This document shows, piece after piece, positions 36,001-52,052 of a stretch of DNA of 64,000 bases. The stretch is from Volvox africanus (lineage: Eukaryota; Chlorophyta; Chlorophyceae; Chlamydomonadales; Volvocaceae), in contig BSDZ01000080.1 of NCBI GenBank assembly GCA_030268105.1, positions 1,922,001 through 1,986,000 on the forward strand. The letters are read 5' to 3'. Every line of letters begins with the position of its first letter. Position 1 is the stretch's first letter. The notes beneath the pieces were generated by a model. That model saw only the letters and a program-made list of their open reading frames with translations. It had not been told where the DNA came from and made no database searches. The position numbers and the translations under genes are program-made.

Positions 36001-38599
36001 ACCTGGAGAGCAGACCCGCGCCGTGCAGCCGTGTCATGATGGCAGCCACCCGCTCGGGTCGCTCCGGGTGGCTTCGGCCCTGGTCGTGTGATAATCCCGG
36101 GCTCGTCTCCTCCAAGTGGGCCCTACATCGGTCATCGTACGCCAGCAACACGCCCTCACCGCGGCTGCCCCCGCCGCTACCGTGACGTTGCTGCTGCTGT
36201 TGCTGTTGCCCAGCCAGCATGCTCTGTACAGCACCCTCCAGCAGCTCCGGAACCACGACCTCCGTATCGACGGGGTGACGGCAGAAGCGACAGAGGGTGC
36301 CCCAAAACGGTCTGGTGCAGTTGACGCAGAAGTGTTGTTCATGAGGGTAGGCCGACGGGTACAGCGCTGGCGCTGGCGCTGGGGCCGCCGGAACTGTCGG
36401 CACCGACACTGTGAAGCCGGTCATGGCGGCACTCCCGAAGACCATGGCGCCTCCGTCCTCTTCTTCCTCCCCATCCAGTAGGTCCTCGTCCTCACCTTCC
36501 AGGACATCGTCTTCGCCGAAATCCCCGTCAAGCACGTCCTCCTCATCCAGCGCGTCCACCATGCTGGCCCCGTCTATCTCCCCATGTTCCTCTTCCCCAT
36601 GGCCCCGTCCTTGGGCGCCCATCTGCATCAGGATGCGATCCCCGCTGTTGTCCATATCAAATGGGCGGCGGTGGTAACCGACCATTGGGCTGACGCCGGC
36701 GGAGCCAGTCCCCAGACTAGCTAACGGTGCGCTGTGCTGGGCGTCGTGGTCAAGCTTTTCAGCGAGGCCATGGGGATGCCGACCCTCGGAGCCGCCACCT
36801 CTGACGACATCGCCGAGTATCGCCGTGTCCAATCCGAGCGGCTCTACGCTGGAGTAGTTGCACCGCTGCAGTCGGTGGTGTTGATCCGCGGGGTAGACGG
36901 CGGTCGAGGGCGGCGGCGGCGGCACTGCCGTGTCTCCACGCATGATTACGCGATCATGGAAGCCCACGTGATCACCGTCATCGTGCTGCACCTCCACAGC
37001 ATCCTCAAATTCCTCATCACCATCGGTGTCGCGTGCCGCCGCTTCTGCCGCCATGACAGTCGTCGTGTCAGCTTTCACAGCTCCGCTCCTGCAGTTTACC
37101 CCTCCTACCGCTTCGCAGCCTCCACTAGTAGGGCTGCTCTCCCCTTCCATCAAGTTAAACTGCGTCCCCGCCTCGTCCGACCCACGGGTTGTGCCAGCGC
37201 CGACATGACCAATAGGTCCACGGCCGCCACAGACGGCAGCAGCGGCTGGTGCAGCACCACCATCGACCTCAGTGTGCAGTTGCATCTGCCGCTGTGGCAG
37301 ACACACCTCCTCACCGTTCGCGGTGCCGCCCTCGCCGCTGCTGCCGCCGCCGCCGCCGCCAGCAGCAAGGGACAACCCTGGAAATGTTGAATGGAAAGAA
37401 GCGGCACTGGGGCTGACCGAGCCGACGAACTGCACAGGCGATGAGATGCGTGCCTTTCCGTCCGTTTGTAGATAGATGGGCTGTTGCTGGTGGTGTCCGA
37501 CAAAGTGTTGCCGGTTAAATTGGTGATCGACATTCTGCGTGATGCTGCGTTGCGCCGCGGTAGAAGCGCTGCCGCCACCACTGCTCGGCAGGGGCGTGTG
37601 GATGGTGGTCGCGCGCGTGCGGCTGCTGGCTCCCACGCCAGCGATGGCGATAGGTATGGCGGGCGACGTCCCCGCTGGGATCACTGCGTTGCACATCAGT
37701 AGTGGAAGCGAGGCTGTACGAGTGATGTGGTCGGAGAGGGAGCCCGTTGGGGACGTGCCCAAACCAACGACGGCATTTTCGCCGTGGCCAGCGGGGTGGC
37801 AGCCTGAGAGCCCGTAGCTGATAGTCGTGGCGCTGCCGTGGCGTGGCCGCGTGGGAAACGCCGCCGCCGGGGCCCCCATGCCGTGCGGCGTGTACTGCTG
37901 CGGCTGCGGCGTTGAAGGCCTTCCCGTCGCGATTGGGATTGCGATGCAGTGCGGCTGTGGGGGCGACACGCTCTGCGTAGGGAATCTGCCAGACTCCGCG
38001 GCGTCTTTCTCTCCAAAGCAGCTTTCCTGACGTGGCGTACTTTGTGCTGCCGCCAACAGCACCGCGTCCGCCGCCGCCGCCGCGCTGTCCGGGACTGAAC
38101 CCTGTAGGAGCTCCTCTCGTTGAAATAGGTGTACCGAGACCATGAGGTGCTCGTTGCCGCTCACGGTGGCCTGCTCATAAGGCATGACCGGAAAGCCCGT
38201 CATAACTGCGGCACCGCGGGCATTGTCACTGTAGATAACAGAGGCGCTGACTGGGTCCAGAGGGGACATGCTATGTGCGCCGAACTGTGGAAAAGATGCG
38301 GAGAAGCGGCCCAGCGCTGGACGATCGGCAAGGGGCGTCGCTGCTACCCCTGCTCCACCTACCGCTGCTGAGTCGCTGGAAGGCGAGGGGCTGGCTGTGC
38401 CGTCCAGGTGTGCAGCGTTAGTTCCAGCCAGCTGCGCAAAGGCGTGGCTGTCTGAGTTGCGGGAGGGCGATGCAGGTGTGCTGCACTCGAAGCCCCCTGG
38501 ATGTAAGGTGGACGCGTTTGTAGCCAAGGCAGGCTCGTAAGGGCTGCCTGCGTGATGATATCTAACGTGCAATGGAATTGCTGAGGACCCGAATACCAT
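33098..38599 (-). CDS. Histone deacetylase with RanBP2 zinc finger and long N-terminus, copy 2
   Basis: Four exons: 38599-36003, 35446-35237, 34874-34505, 34108-33098; 1395 aa. The ATG at 38599 is preceded in frame by TAG, and a TTTTGCAG acceptor just upstream suggests a 5'-UTR intron. The first ~740 residues are low-complexity (Ser/Ala/Gly/His-rich, with an acidic run at about 690-725). A RanBP2-like finger (CVNC, then CRFC) follows near residues 750-770, then the HDAC domain at about 825-1250 with the same catalytic residues as copy 1. The end is Pro/Ala/Gln-rich with an acidic patch. Intron positions and phases equal those of copy 1, proving paralogy, and exon 3 (370 nt) and intron 3 (396 nt) have equal length. 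Intron 1 here has a normal GT donor. The gene diverges from NOL10 across 970 bp. Confidence 0.9.
33624..34855 (-). repeat. Inverted near-identical tract, arm 2 (HDAC copy 2)
   Basis: Partner of 27930-29161; every position pair sums to 62785. The substitutions are at 34047 and 33971 on this arm. The centres of the two arms are about 5.7 kb apart. Confidence 0.95.
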
Positions 38600-39569
38600 A
38601 ATCTAAACCTGCAAAAGGGAAGGTAGGAGGAGGGTAGGTGAGGAGGCCGTTTCGAGACACGTGGCAGCTAGATGGACGTTCCATATACAAACGTTAACGC
38701 AGGCAAAACACCATCCCAGAGCACTATTGCGTAGCTTATACGCATGCAATTGTACTCGCATGTCCATGAGCTAGTTTCCGTTGCCTGTTAGGTAATTCCT
38801 ACGCGCTCGCGTCCCGTACAATCTGATCGCGGTTTGGTCCCGGGTTCACCAGGCTGAACAGCCTAACGTGCTGAAATATAAAAACCAATGGCAATATTGC
38901 GGCAGTTATTTCATGTTTTTCCTTGGAGACACCGAGCTTACCTCAAGTGCAAATGGGCCTTACGAGGCAAGAACCTGGATACCGTGCCTTTCTGGCCCCG
39001 GCAGCTGCTAAAAGAGGTCTATTTGACCAGAAAATAGGTTGCTATGCTATTTTTCGCTTCCGGAGAGCCTTTCGTGGTTAATACAAAACTTTTAAAGTTT
39101 TCCAAGAAGATCAGCCAGGGGCCGGGCCAGTCTTCGGATGGCCGGCCCGTTGCATACAGCTTATAAAGCAAAGATTTTGTAAGCAAAGCGTCAAATTGCA
39201 TGGCCTTAGGGCACAACTTGGTTTGGGAATGTTTTCAAGACGTACGATGTACGGCATGTACAAACATAATTTGCCCCGGGTGTCATCGTTCTAACTTGCT
39301 CTGTTGGATAAAAATCAGAAGAATAATACATCGCAAATGAGGCATTGTCTCAATCCTCGTGAATCGGCAAAACGCCCTTATTAAAATTGTGACGTTTGTT
39401 GACATATGACAAAATTAGTAAGAAGGTAAACTTATATTTTAAATTCTGCAATAAACAGAGCATACTATAATTGGAGCTGGCGCCGCCGGGTCCGTGGGCC
39501 AGCGGAACGGGCGGCGAAAGCGGCAACTCCGAAGTGCCATAGCGTCTTTGTCCAAAGGACCAACAGAGG
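38600..39569. promoter_or_regulatory. Divergent intergenic region between HDAC copy 2 and NOL10
   Basis: 970 bp separate the two start codons on opposite strands, so promoters for both genes must lie here unless upstream non-coding exons exist. The sequence is AT-rich in the middle. A minus-strand frame of 65 codons (39216-39019) has no recognisable motif. No specific promoter element is claimed. Confidence 0.45.
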
Positions 39570-42500
39570 ATGACACTGAAGGTTTCGGCGCCCGATGGCG
39601 TTAAGGTGTGCGGGGTGGCAAGAAATGTAGCTTAACTCTTCATTGCTTGCTGTCGGGGAACCGGAACCGATGTTTTTGTGTATGCTTGTTTGATCTCATT
39701 AACATCAAGCACGGACTCAACCACTGAGGATTGCCTGTATTATCTTTGGGGGTGGGTCAGCCGCATTGGGAAACAACAACAGTTGCCTTTTAACTGCCAC
39801 CGACCTGGGCCGACCTGTGCCTCGACTTAGTTATTGCTATACTAACGTGTTTTAAGCGTACTATGTCCGAATAATTATATAAACTGCTGGTAGAAAGAAA
39901 CCCATAGCAAGAAAGTTGGCGAGATGGGGACAGTGACATTTGGCAGACCCATAGCCTTTTTCGGCGTGCGCCTCCATTACTACATGAATTTCACCTGGTT
40001 TACATGAAGGTAGCTCTCAGCTTGGCACCAGTACAACGGTACTTTTTTTTCCTGGTTCGGGGGTTTTCCGCCGTTCATTCCGAATCAATACCACGCCCAA
40101 ATGCCCGACCCACAAAGCACCCGCTCGCCTAGACCCCCATTCCCTCATTCGCCCATTTCATCCCAGCATTTACGTCCGATCTCAACATCTGTGCTCCCTG
40201 CTCCTTAATAGACCTCCACCGCTCCACTCCCGTCCTTTCCCTGGATAATCTTTTCCTCCTTTCCTGTCCCACGCGCTCCTGGTCCTGCCTCGCCCGGTCT
40301 CTCATATGAAAGGTCTACCATATCACCAGTGGCAAGACACTGCCGCAATGGTTGGCTGAGAGCAAAAAGAAGTCGCTTAAAAAGAATGACGCCTACCGAC
40401 GCCGTCTGGAGCTCATTCAGGACTTCGGTTTTAAATCAGCGGCTCAGCGGATAAAGATCACTCCCGACCGTAACTACATCTTCGCCACCGGGTACCACCC
40501 CTTTTCGGTGGGTCAGTTTCCGAAGCACGGGACGATCTGCGTGGTCACATTTCTGTCGTTCTGTATGTCTGTCGGTCTGTTCCCTGACTGCTTGCGTGAC
40601 AGGGCCGACACTGCCACTTATCACCTCCAGCTGATGCCCCCCAATCCCCTAACCCCGCCTTGACGCACAATATCACACACACACACACACGTCACACTCA
40701 CGCGTCACAGGTCCGCTGTTTCGACCTGTCCAACCTGTCAACGAAGTTTGAGCGGAACCTGGACGCAGAGGTGGTCGACTTCTGCATTCTGTCAGATGAC
40801 TTCTCCAAGCTGGCGTTCCTGTGTTCAGACCGCTCAATCTCGTTTCACGCGCGATTCGGTGCGCGGATCAGACTCTCGTTGCGGGACGGGACGGGACGGG
40901 ACGGGACGGGACGGGCATAGGGGACGAGAGGGGGTTGGTAACGATGAGGCCCTGGCTTGGGCCCTCGGTTGACATTATTTGGGATTCGTCACAGGGAGGG
41001 ATCACCAGGAGGGGAGGCCGCCATGGGGTTGCTAGGAAGGATGGCGACGGGAGAAGAGTTGACGGCAGAAAATCTGCATGCATAAATCAGCAGGTAATCA
41101 ATATAGTTGGGAATAATGGTAGTGTTTGCGATTGCGCTATGCGTGTGTGTACTTTTGTATGCGTATTGTCTACTTGTGTGTGTATGAAGGAGAGAGGGAG
41201 AGGGAGAGAGAGGGAAGGGGTGGAGCGGGAATTTTCGCTGCTGCTGCTGCGGAAATGTGTTTCTTCTCCACGTAGTTACGGTTTCACTTGTCCCGGCGGC
41301 CACACAATCATTGCCGGCACACAAATTCTTGTCGCCGTATGCGCAATTCTACAGGATCATACTACCGTACACGCGTGCCCAAGTTCGGTCGTGACCTGGC
41401 GTACTTCTCCCCCTCCGCGGAGTTGATGGTCGTGGGCTCTGCGCCCGAGGTGTATCGCCTCAACCTCCAGGAGGGCCGCTTTATGACTCCCCTACCTACC
41501 ACCTCATCAGCCGTCAACAAATGCGGTAGGTCCGGACCGGATCCTCGGGTGAGGGAGGAGCTTGAAACAAGAGGGGCCGGAAAGGGGCGTTGCGGGTGTA
41601 CGTTTCCAAGGACTGGGCAGTGAATGTTTCTTATCCAACCCTCATTCCCTGACCCTCGCCCGCAGGCGTCGCCCCCTCACATGGCCTATTTGCTTGTGCG
41701 GGAGAGGACGGTCACCTCGAGTGCTTTGATCTGAGGCAACGGGAGGCGGTTGGGCTGCTGGACGCGGCAGCAGCAGCTGGAGCGCCGGGTAGGTGGCTTG
41801 TGAATTCGGGTAATGCGCCTCTGGATAATGCTCCTACGGGGCGGATGGAAGGGACTTAGGGTTTGTGGGGACTGTGGGGAGAGGTGTGTGTTGATGAAAG
41901 GCTTCTGGTGGGATAGAATGAATGTCGGGCTGTGGAAGGGTGTGCACCAGGGTTTTTCAAAGGTATTTCCATTTACTATGAATCATGAGTTGCATTAAAC
42001 AACTGAATACCCGTATACAACCTTGCATTGACTTTGTGGTTTAAAAAGAAATTTATGGTTTGTTAATATTTTTTGGGGTAGTAAGTGGACATGTTCCTGA
42101 GTTTGGAGTGTTTAAGGACCTGTTTCCCGGTGTCTGCGCCTCTAGAACGGGTCCACGTGAATGAAAGCCACCCTCCCTTGGCTTCAGGCCGGCAATTAAC
42201 GGCGCTGCGCTTTGATGAAAGCGGCCTACACGTGGCGGTGGGTACGGACAACGGCTTGGTGGCGTTGTACGACCTGCGCTCGCAGCGACCGCTCGTGATT
42301 AAAGATCATATGTACGGCGGCAGAATAGTGGACATCAAGTTCCATTCGTATGGTGCAGATGCTTCGGCGGGGACTCGGCGAGTCATCTCTGCCGACCGCA
42401 ATATTGTCAAGGTGATAACACGTCTAATAAGTGTTTTCATGCACATGCCTACGCAAATATGCTTCAAACATTATGCAAAATATTCGTATAAATATAATAA

Positions 42501-45500
42501 ATTTGCGAAACGGAAATCATGTTTTTAAAGTGACATGCCATGCTCATATGATTATTAGTGTAAAATTGATGGGTTAGTATTCATTAGTTTTGATGGTATT
42601 AAAATATAGACGATTGGCAAACATAACATTGCGTTCAAAATTCATTTGCTCGTGTACGTGTAGCCAACAGCAACCAGAAGAATGCCCAGGATGGACACGT
42701 TCAGAGAAGTTTGTAAAACCACCACCTTGGACTCTGAGTTATCACATCGGACTCTGAAACGATAGCTAGGTGAGATTCAAACAACACAACGCGGTAGTGA
42801 ACTTTGAAACATGGTGGAGGTGGAGGTGGTGGTGGGAGACAGAAGCGAAGGAGGAGGTGGTGGAGGCAGTGGCGGTCTGAGGTGGGGATGGCAGAGGTGG
42901 CAATGGTGGAGGGGAAGGGGGAAGGGGAAAGGGAGCAGGGGTGGAGACGGTAATGGTGGTGATGGTGTGGCTGAGGGGGGGGGCTTGTGCCGCGGAGAAA
43001 TCCGGAGGTATAGAACCTGAGAGGAAACCGCAACAAAACCAAAGTACAAGCCTGGGGTACAAAGTACAACCCTATGAAAGCATTTAATGTATAAGTTGTG
43101 TGCATGGCAGATATGCTGAGAACGCCGTACAAAACTCAAAACAACCGTACGTGGGGTCTATGTCTAGGCCGTTGCCTTCCTGGCTATGTGACGGACAGAC
43201 ATCAAAAAACAACATGAATTTAAACAATTTAATAAAAGCAATAATAACGATTGAAAGGAGCGATTGTCACATAGGGTGCAATAGCGCGGCATGCCGGGGT
43301 GCGAGTTCCCCCGTTACACCTGGCTGGGGTGTCCAGCTACGAGCATGTATTATCCGGGATGGACCGTGTATGTACGGACATTATGTATGGACATTTTCCG
43401 GACGAACCTTTGCTGCATGCATGTAGGCGGATATGACAGATACAACACATAATTGTGCAATCCTGGCTTCCCTGCTGCCAGCAGCCCAGATGATGTCCAG
43501 GATTGGTTGATGAACCATGCAACTTAACCAAAACTGCATCAATTCAAGGATTTTTTGAAGGATGCATCTCATTAGGAAAAGTGATTTGAAAGTGCTTTTC
43601 TCTGAAAGAAGCTGTCGTGGAATGCAGAGCTGTACGACTCATTTTGTGATGACTCGAAAACATTTTACCCAGTCTAATATGAGAATTGGCAATAAGTAGC
43701 CCTGTAGTACAGTATCTTTACTTGTACCTTTGCATTATAAGCCGCATAAAAGAATTAAGTCAAACTATGTACCTTATGCCTACCTTCTATTTATTGAATA
43801 ACTAAACGTTTGTAAATGATTATATATATAATTTATATTTTTATTACGTATGTCGTTTTTAGGCTTTTAGGGTTTTTCGGGTTCAACACCGCACAAGAGA
43901 TACTACGAACAATGAAATTATACTAAATTTGATCAATTGCCGGTATATGAAGGGTGTGTTATGTTTATTTTCAAAGCAACAAAAGGTATGTTGCGTTGTG
44001 TTGCCCCTGCCAACTACAGGCTGGTTGAGCTAATTATGTCTGACAGGCCACAGTCTGACCTAATGAGGCTTAATTAGACTCAAAACTAACCTTAACTATA
44101 CATCCCAGTCAATAGATGGCAGGTATGTGTTGTGTTGTTATCCAAATACCGGCCCTAATTGCCGCAGGTGTGGGACATCAATACGGGGGAGGGGTTCACG
44201 AGCATGGAGCCGGAGGAAGGAGATATTAATGACGTGTGTGTTTGGCCCGACTCGGGTACGCGGGGCCCGGGGATAAGGTGGGGTGAGGTGTGGTGGGGTG
44301 TAACCTTAGAGCTCGTGTGATGAACACCCGTACAGGGCAGGGAACAACATGGGCAGGGCAAACACCGGCAGAAGGAAAGGGTGAGGCTGGTGGTGATTGT
44401 GGCGGGTCACTTCAAGCCCTGCGGTCTGGTGCACCGTAGGGCCGCTAACAAGCTCCATTAGCGTTCCTGATCCGCCCCCCCTCGCCATGCCTCCATATCC
44501 CTAACTCCTTTCCCAACACCACTAGCACCAGCTCCATCACTAGTTTTTATCCTTGGGACTTACCACAGAAGCCCGCAAGTAGAAAGCCAATTGGAACCAA
44601 TTGATGTTTTCTGTCGTCATGTTCCACTGTGTACGCAGCTTCTGGTTACATCCCTCCGTCTTATGCGCGTAGCCATCTTGTCTCTCATCTCTCCCCCCCC
44701 CCTTCCTCCCCTGTATTCCCTCGCTCTTCCTCCCCCTTCCACCTCTCCCCTCCCTCTCCCCCATCTCCGCAATTTCGGATGGTTAGGCCTCATCATGGTC
44801 GCCAACGACACTCCTAACATGCACGGGTACTTCGTTCCCGCCCTGGGCCCGGCACCGCGATGGTGCTCCCACCTGGAAGGCCTCACGGAGGAGCTCTCAG
44901 AGGCGGCCCCGACGGTGTACGACGATTATCGCTTCGTAACCCGTGCTGACTTGACACGTTTGGGTCTTGACCACTTGCTGGGGACCAGCCTGCTTAGGGC
45001 GTATATGCACGGCTTCTTCGTGGATAACCGGTGGGTGTCCATCTGGCGGTCTCTCCGCCACCGCTGACCATGTCTGTCCGATGAACTCCTTCTCGCCTCC
45101 CCGCCCCATTCGACCCTCACGCTTAGTTCTCGTTCCTCCAGTATCAGCACCAGGATTCGGTTTTTTTCGACTTCCCCTTCCCTCCTCCCCTCCCCGCTAC
45201 GTCTACACGTCGCCTCCACTATCGCAGTTAGTCATGCTTTAAAGCAGCGTCTACAGCGATATTATGCCGCGTCTATTCGACTTCCCCTCCCCACCCTCCC
45301 CCGTCTGCAGGCTGTACGCCAAGGCCAAATCGCTGATGGACCCCTTCGCTTACGAGACCTACCTCCAGCAGCGGATCGCAAGAAAGCTGGAGGAGGAACG
45401 CAAGGCCCGCATCTCCATTGTTCGCAAGCTGCCTAAGGCGAGTCTGCCGGCCTCCCTCCACACACACACACACAACCACAACCCCCCACACGCACACCCC

Positions 45501-47065
45501 CCCCATACACACACATCTCCCCACACACACCTCCTGGGTTCATGGGTCGCCGGGGTCCCGTTGTTTATCTGAGCACCCGCGCACTCCGGTACTCCAGCAC
45601 AGCGTCCGCCAGTTTATCCGCAGGACCGTCTGTCCGTCAGTCCGTCCGTTCATCTATCGTCTGACCCTCCCATCGCCACACTTCAAACCCACTCCCCCAC
45701 TCCTTCCTTGTGGCTTTCAGTGTTACCTCTTGAAAATAGAAATGTCTTTCTGGCCTTCCCTCCCCCTCGTCCCCCTCGTCCCCCGGGTGTACTCCCCAAT
45801 TTGCACTCCCCTCATGATGTGTTTGGTGTTAATCCCGACGTTGTACCCGGATTCGCCCTGCGGGTTGGGGTGGGGGTGGTGCTTGGGTGGGGACACATCG
45901 GTCAACGCAGGTTAACGCAAAAGTGGCGGTACGGCTCATGGCGGAGGCAGGTGCCGCTGCGGCGGAGAGCGACGCGGCCGCCGCCAAGGGCAGCCAGCGT
46001 GCTGCCGCTGCCGCCGCCAACCCGCTGGCGGACTCCCGGTTCTCTGCCATGTTCGAGGACCCCGACTTCACAATTGACGAGGAGGCGGAGGATTACCGGT
46101 TGCTTCACCCCAACGCGGCCCGGGACCAGAAGAAGAAGGATGAGGCGCTGCTGAGGGAGCACTTCGAGGTGAGCAGGGAGCAATTGAAAACTGAACCAAG
46201 ATGAGGGAGGCGAGGGCTTCAGTAGAGGAGAGAAGGTTTTCTTTACGTTTTAATGATACGAAAGAACCCATTAAATTTGGAGCGAAATTTGAACCATCAG
46301 CTTTTGATTTTGTCCGTACACTGTTGGTTTTGGGCACCAGGCCCACGCTAGTATTGAGAAGTTAAAATGTGATATGGTAAGGCATTCGACAGACAAAACG
46401 TAAAGAGATTGTCCGCTAAGGAAAATCGTTGCCGCGCGACTTTTTCGATGCAGGAGGTTGTGTCTGGTTCCGAAGATGCAGATGACGACGATGGTGACGG
46501 CGCAGATGATGACAGTTTGGACGAAATGGACGAGCAACCAACGGAGGCGCGGGCGGCAGCTCGGTCCGCCGGCGGCCGCAAGCCCAACAGTAAGCGGCTA
46601 CCGGACAGAGGGACGGATGTGGACGGAGCCCAGGGGCCGCCGGCCAAACGCGCCAAGAAGGACGATGGCTCTGCTGCTGGGCCCAGCATGTTTGCGGCCC
46701 GTGACGCAACCGCAGCGGAGGCGTTCCGCCGGGGAGAGTCGCTGGCGTTGAAGCTCAATCAGCCGCTGGCGGACCGAGTGGCGACGGACCCGGCAGCAGC
46801 ACAGTCACGGCGGCTTGGCGGCAGCCGGGAGGTGTCGTTTGTACCGCGCGGCGGCGGCGGAGGCGGTGGCAGACGAGGGCGTGGTGGCCGCGGTGGCGCT
46901 GCAGTCCGCAGCAGTGGCAACGCCGGTGGCGATGGCGGCGGTCGCGGCCGCGGCCGTGGTGGGGGTGGTGGCCGTGGTGGGGGTGGCGGAAGGAGAGGAG
47001 GGCGGGGAGGTGGTCGAGGTGGAGGAGGACAAAGAGGGCGAGGAAGGGGCAGGGGCAGGCGGTAG
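39570..47065 (+). CDS. NOL10: Nucleolar protein 10 / ENP2, small-subunit processome WD-repeat factor
   Basis: Eleven exons: 39570-39605, 40313-40507, 40711-40858, 41355-41525, 41666-41788, 42146-42411, 44168-44255, 44787-45030, 45311-45437, 45911-46168, 46454-47065; 755 aa. The 12-codon first exon (MTLKVSAPDGVK) was chosen because it completes the family N-terminus and joins in phase. A beta-propeller covers about residues 1-400 (YHITSGKTLPQWL, YYRTRVPKFGRDL, VALYDLRSQRPLV), followed by LGPAPRWCSHLEGLTEEL and LRAYMHGFFVDNRLY. A NUC153 motif (SRFSAMFEDPDFTIDEEAED) lies near residue 505. The last ~70 residues are an RGG/Gly-Arg tail, unlike animal NOL10, as expected for an RNA-binding nucleolar protein. 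Family role: early 18S rRNA processing. Intron 9 has a GC donor (AAG then GCGAGT). Confidence 0.95.
40884..40917. repeat. GGGAC pentamer microsatellite in NOL10 intron 3
   Basis: Six to seven tandem copies of GGGAC, G-rich on the coding strand. Confidence 0.85.
42811..42985. repeat. G-rich GGTGGA/GGAGG tract in NOL10 intron 6
   Basis: Purine-rich strand-asymmetric sequence within the 1756-bp intron 42412-44167, with many runs of three or more G on the transcribed RNA, so G-quadruplex formation is possible. The rest of this unusually long intron is AT-rich and holds no recognised gene. Confidence 0.7.
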
Positions 47066-48909
47066 CACACGGCCCCCTGCGGTGAGAGAGGTTAGGAACG
47101 GGATTAGGTGGAGTGGTTAGCAACCACCGATATCGAACTGCCACACTGGGTTCATGCTGCGAGTGTTACCAGTAGTTTTATCACTTGACGATTGGTTGAG
47201 GAATCCGTTGGTGAAGATTAGGATTACGGTACTGCTGTGTACTCGGAAGAACTCACGAGGCGAGGTGAGACAGATGTATACGGGATATCTGAGGGGACCA
47301 GCCCAGCCTGCAGCTTGGGGACATGATCCGTCCGTTTCTGTACGGTGGATGGATGGAGGAAATAAGAGCTGGAAAAGGGCTTGGCTGGAGGATTGGAGCC
47401 AACAACGGCCCTGGTTTAAGGGGGCATCCGTCACATAGCAATGGGGGCGGGGCCGGGGAGCATTGCACGGGTCGACTCGTACATCCAGATGTAGAGCCCC
47501 CCCCCCTTAACACACCACCACCACATAGTGCATGGGCGTCAGATGCAGGGTTGGTCCATACAAAGGGGGCTGATATGCAGACTGGGTGGGGCGACGGGTG
47601 ATGTACGCATAGGGCTATGGAGCTATCCAGGGGCCATGGAATGACGAACAGCGAAAGAACCGACACTACCCTTGCATAGGAAAGAGTTGTCCAGCGAACC
47701 CCAACGTCAACGGGAATTGCAGCGGCGGCGGTGGAGACGGCGGAGACAGAGCGCAGGAGGGGCGTTGTGTTGCCCAACAAAGGGGCGTGGCCGTGACAAA
47801 ACGATGAAGCGTGGCAGGCGGGAGCGTGGAGTGGCAGGAGAGCGAAGCGGGAGATGGCGGGTCGATTAGATTCCTCCATGAAGGGGGAAGTCCTCTCACG
47901 TCCAGCGGGGCATACCGTGGTGGTTAGTCCATCGGAGACGTAGATACGCGCCAAAAGAGGGCCTTGGGAGCTGCGCGTGTATGTTTGATGTGTGCTACCA
48001 TAAAGTGCAGTTGAGGAGTTCAGGTCTGGAGCACAACCCTGTGCGGTCGAGTACAGTCATGTACAAGGTACGGGTTCGAAACATGTGGAGACCCAAATAC
48101 GGACGCATGGACTGCGCCAGGTTGCGTTCAAACTGTGCCCCGACTTCAGAGTTTGGATTGGATCAGATGGGATGTGTGAACAATCGGGGGGGAAGGGACA
48201 CGTCGTTTTGCGTGCACTGTGTCGCCCACTGCTCACTGCTCGGCACTGGAGCCGCATGCACCCTTACGTTGGGTGGGAAAACTTGAAAGCAAGAGCGTCC
48301 TGGTATTTTACGAATGAAGGCGTGTTGGATTGGATTCTTCAGATTTGTTTTCGTTAATGGCAGATACTGTCGCCCAGCCGATGTACGCAGCGCTCACATC
48401 TATCAGCAGCATTTTGGGAAGTGCAGCACCGTCACTTGGGGACGGGAGGAGCTGCTCTGATTCGCCTGCGCCTAAGGGGGAGAAAGCCATCACCTGGCCG
48501 GCTCCTGATATTCGCTCAGCGCCCGTTTCGCAGCAACGTGTAAGCCCACGCGTGCCTTTGTAGAGAAAGGCACTGAAGAAACAAGTCCGTTTGAATTTTG
48601 AAACCTGACCGCACCCGCCAGTACCCCTTCACACACCCCGATCACCACTTTTCAATGCTCGTTTTCCCGAATCGTGCCGCGACCCACATCCCAGTCCAAT
48701 CATAACCCCTGTCGAAGTCCTCGGCTGTCGCTATTGTCACGTCATGCAGCTCTCGCAACGCTTTTTCCTTCCGTACCTAATCCTACCCCTTCTAAGCAGT
48801 CCTCCGGGACCACATATACTCGTGTAAAGTTACGAAAGGTCCTTCCCTCTCTTTGATCCATGGACTGGGTGTAATTGCTACTTGCGCAACCCTCCTCCCT
48901 CCTCGTCTG
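47066..48909. other. Convergent intergenic region between NOL10 and RIO2
   Basis: Contains both 3' UTRs. TGTAA occurs on the plus strand near 48538 and 48825, far from the NOL10 stop, so the 3' end is unclear. A 233-codon minus-strand frame (47954-47253) has no motif and shows no codon pattern like its neighbours; I do not call it a gene. Confidence 0.4.

Positions 48910-52052
<3,143 letters not shown>

Noticed and set aside
47253..47954. 233-codon minus-strand frame
   Set aside because: No motif, a Cys/Pro/Ser-rich composition typical of chance frames, and located in the shared 3' region of two convergent genes.
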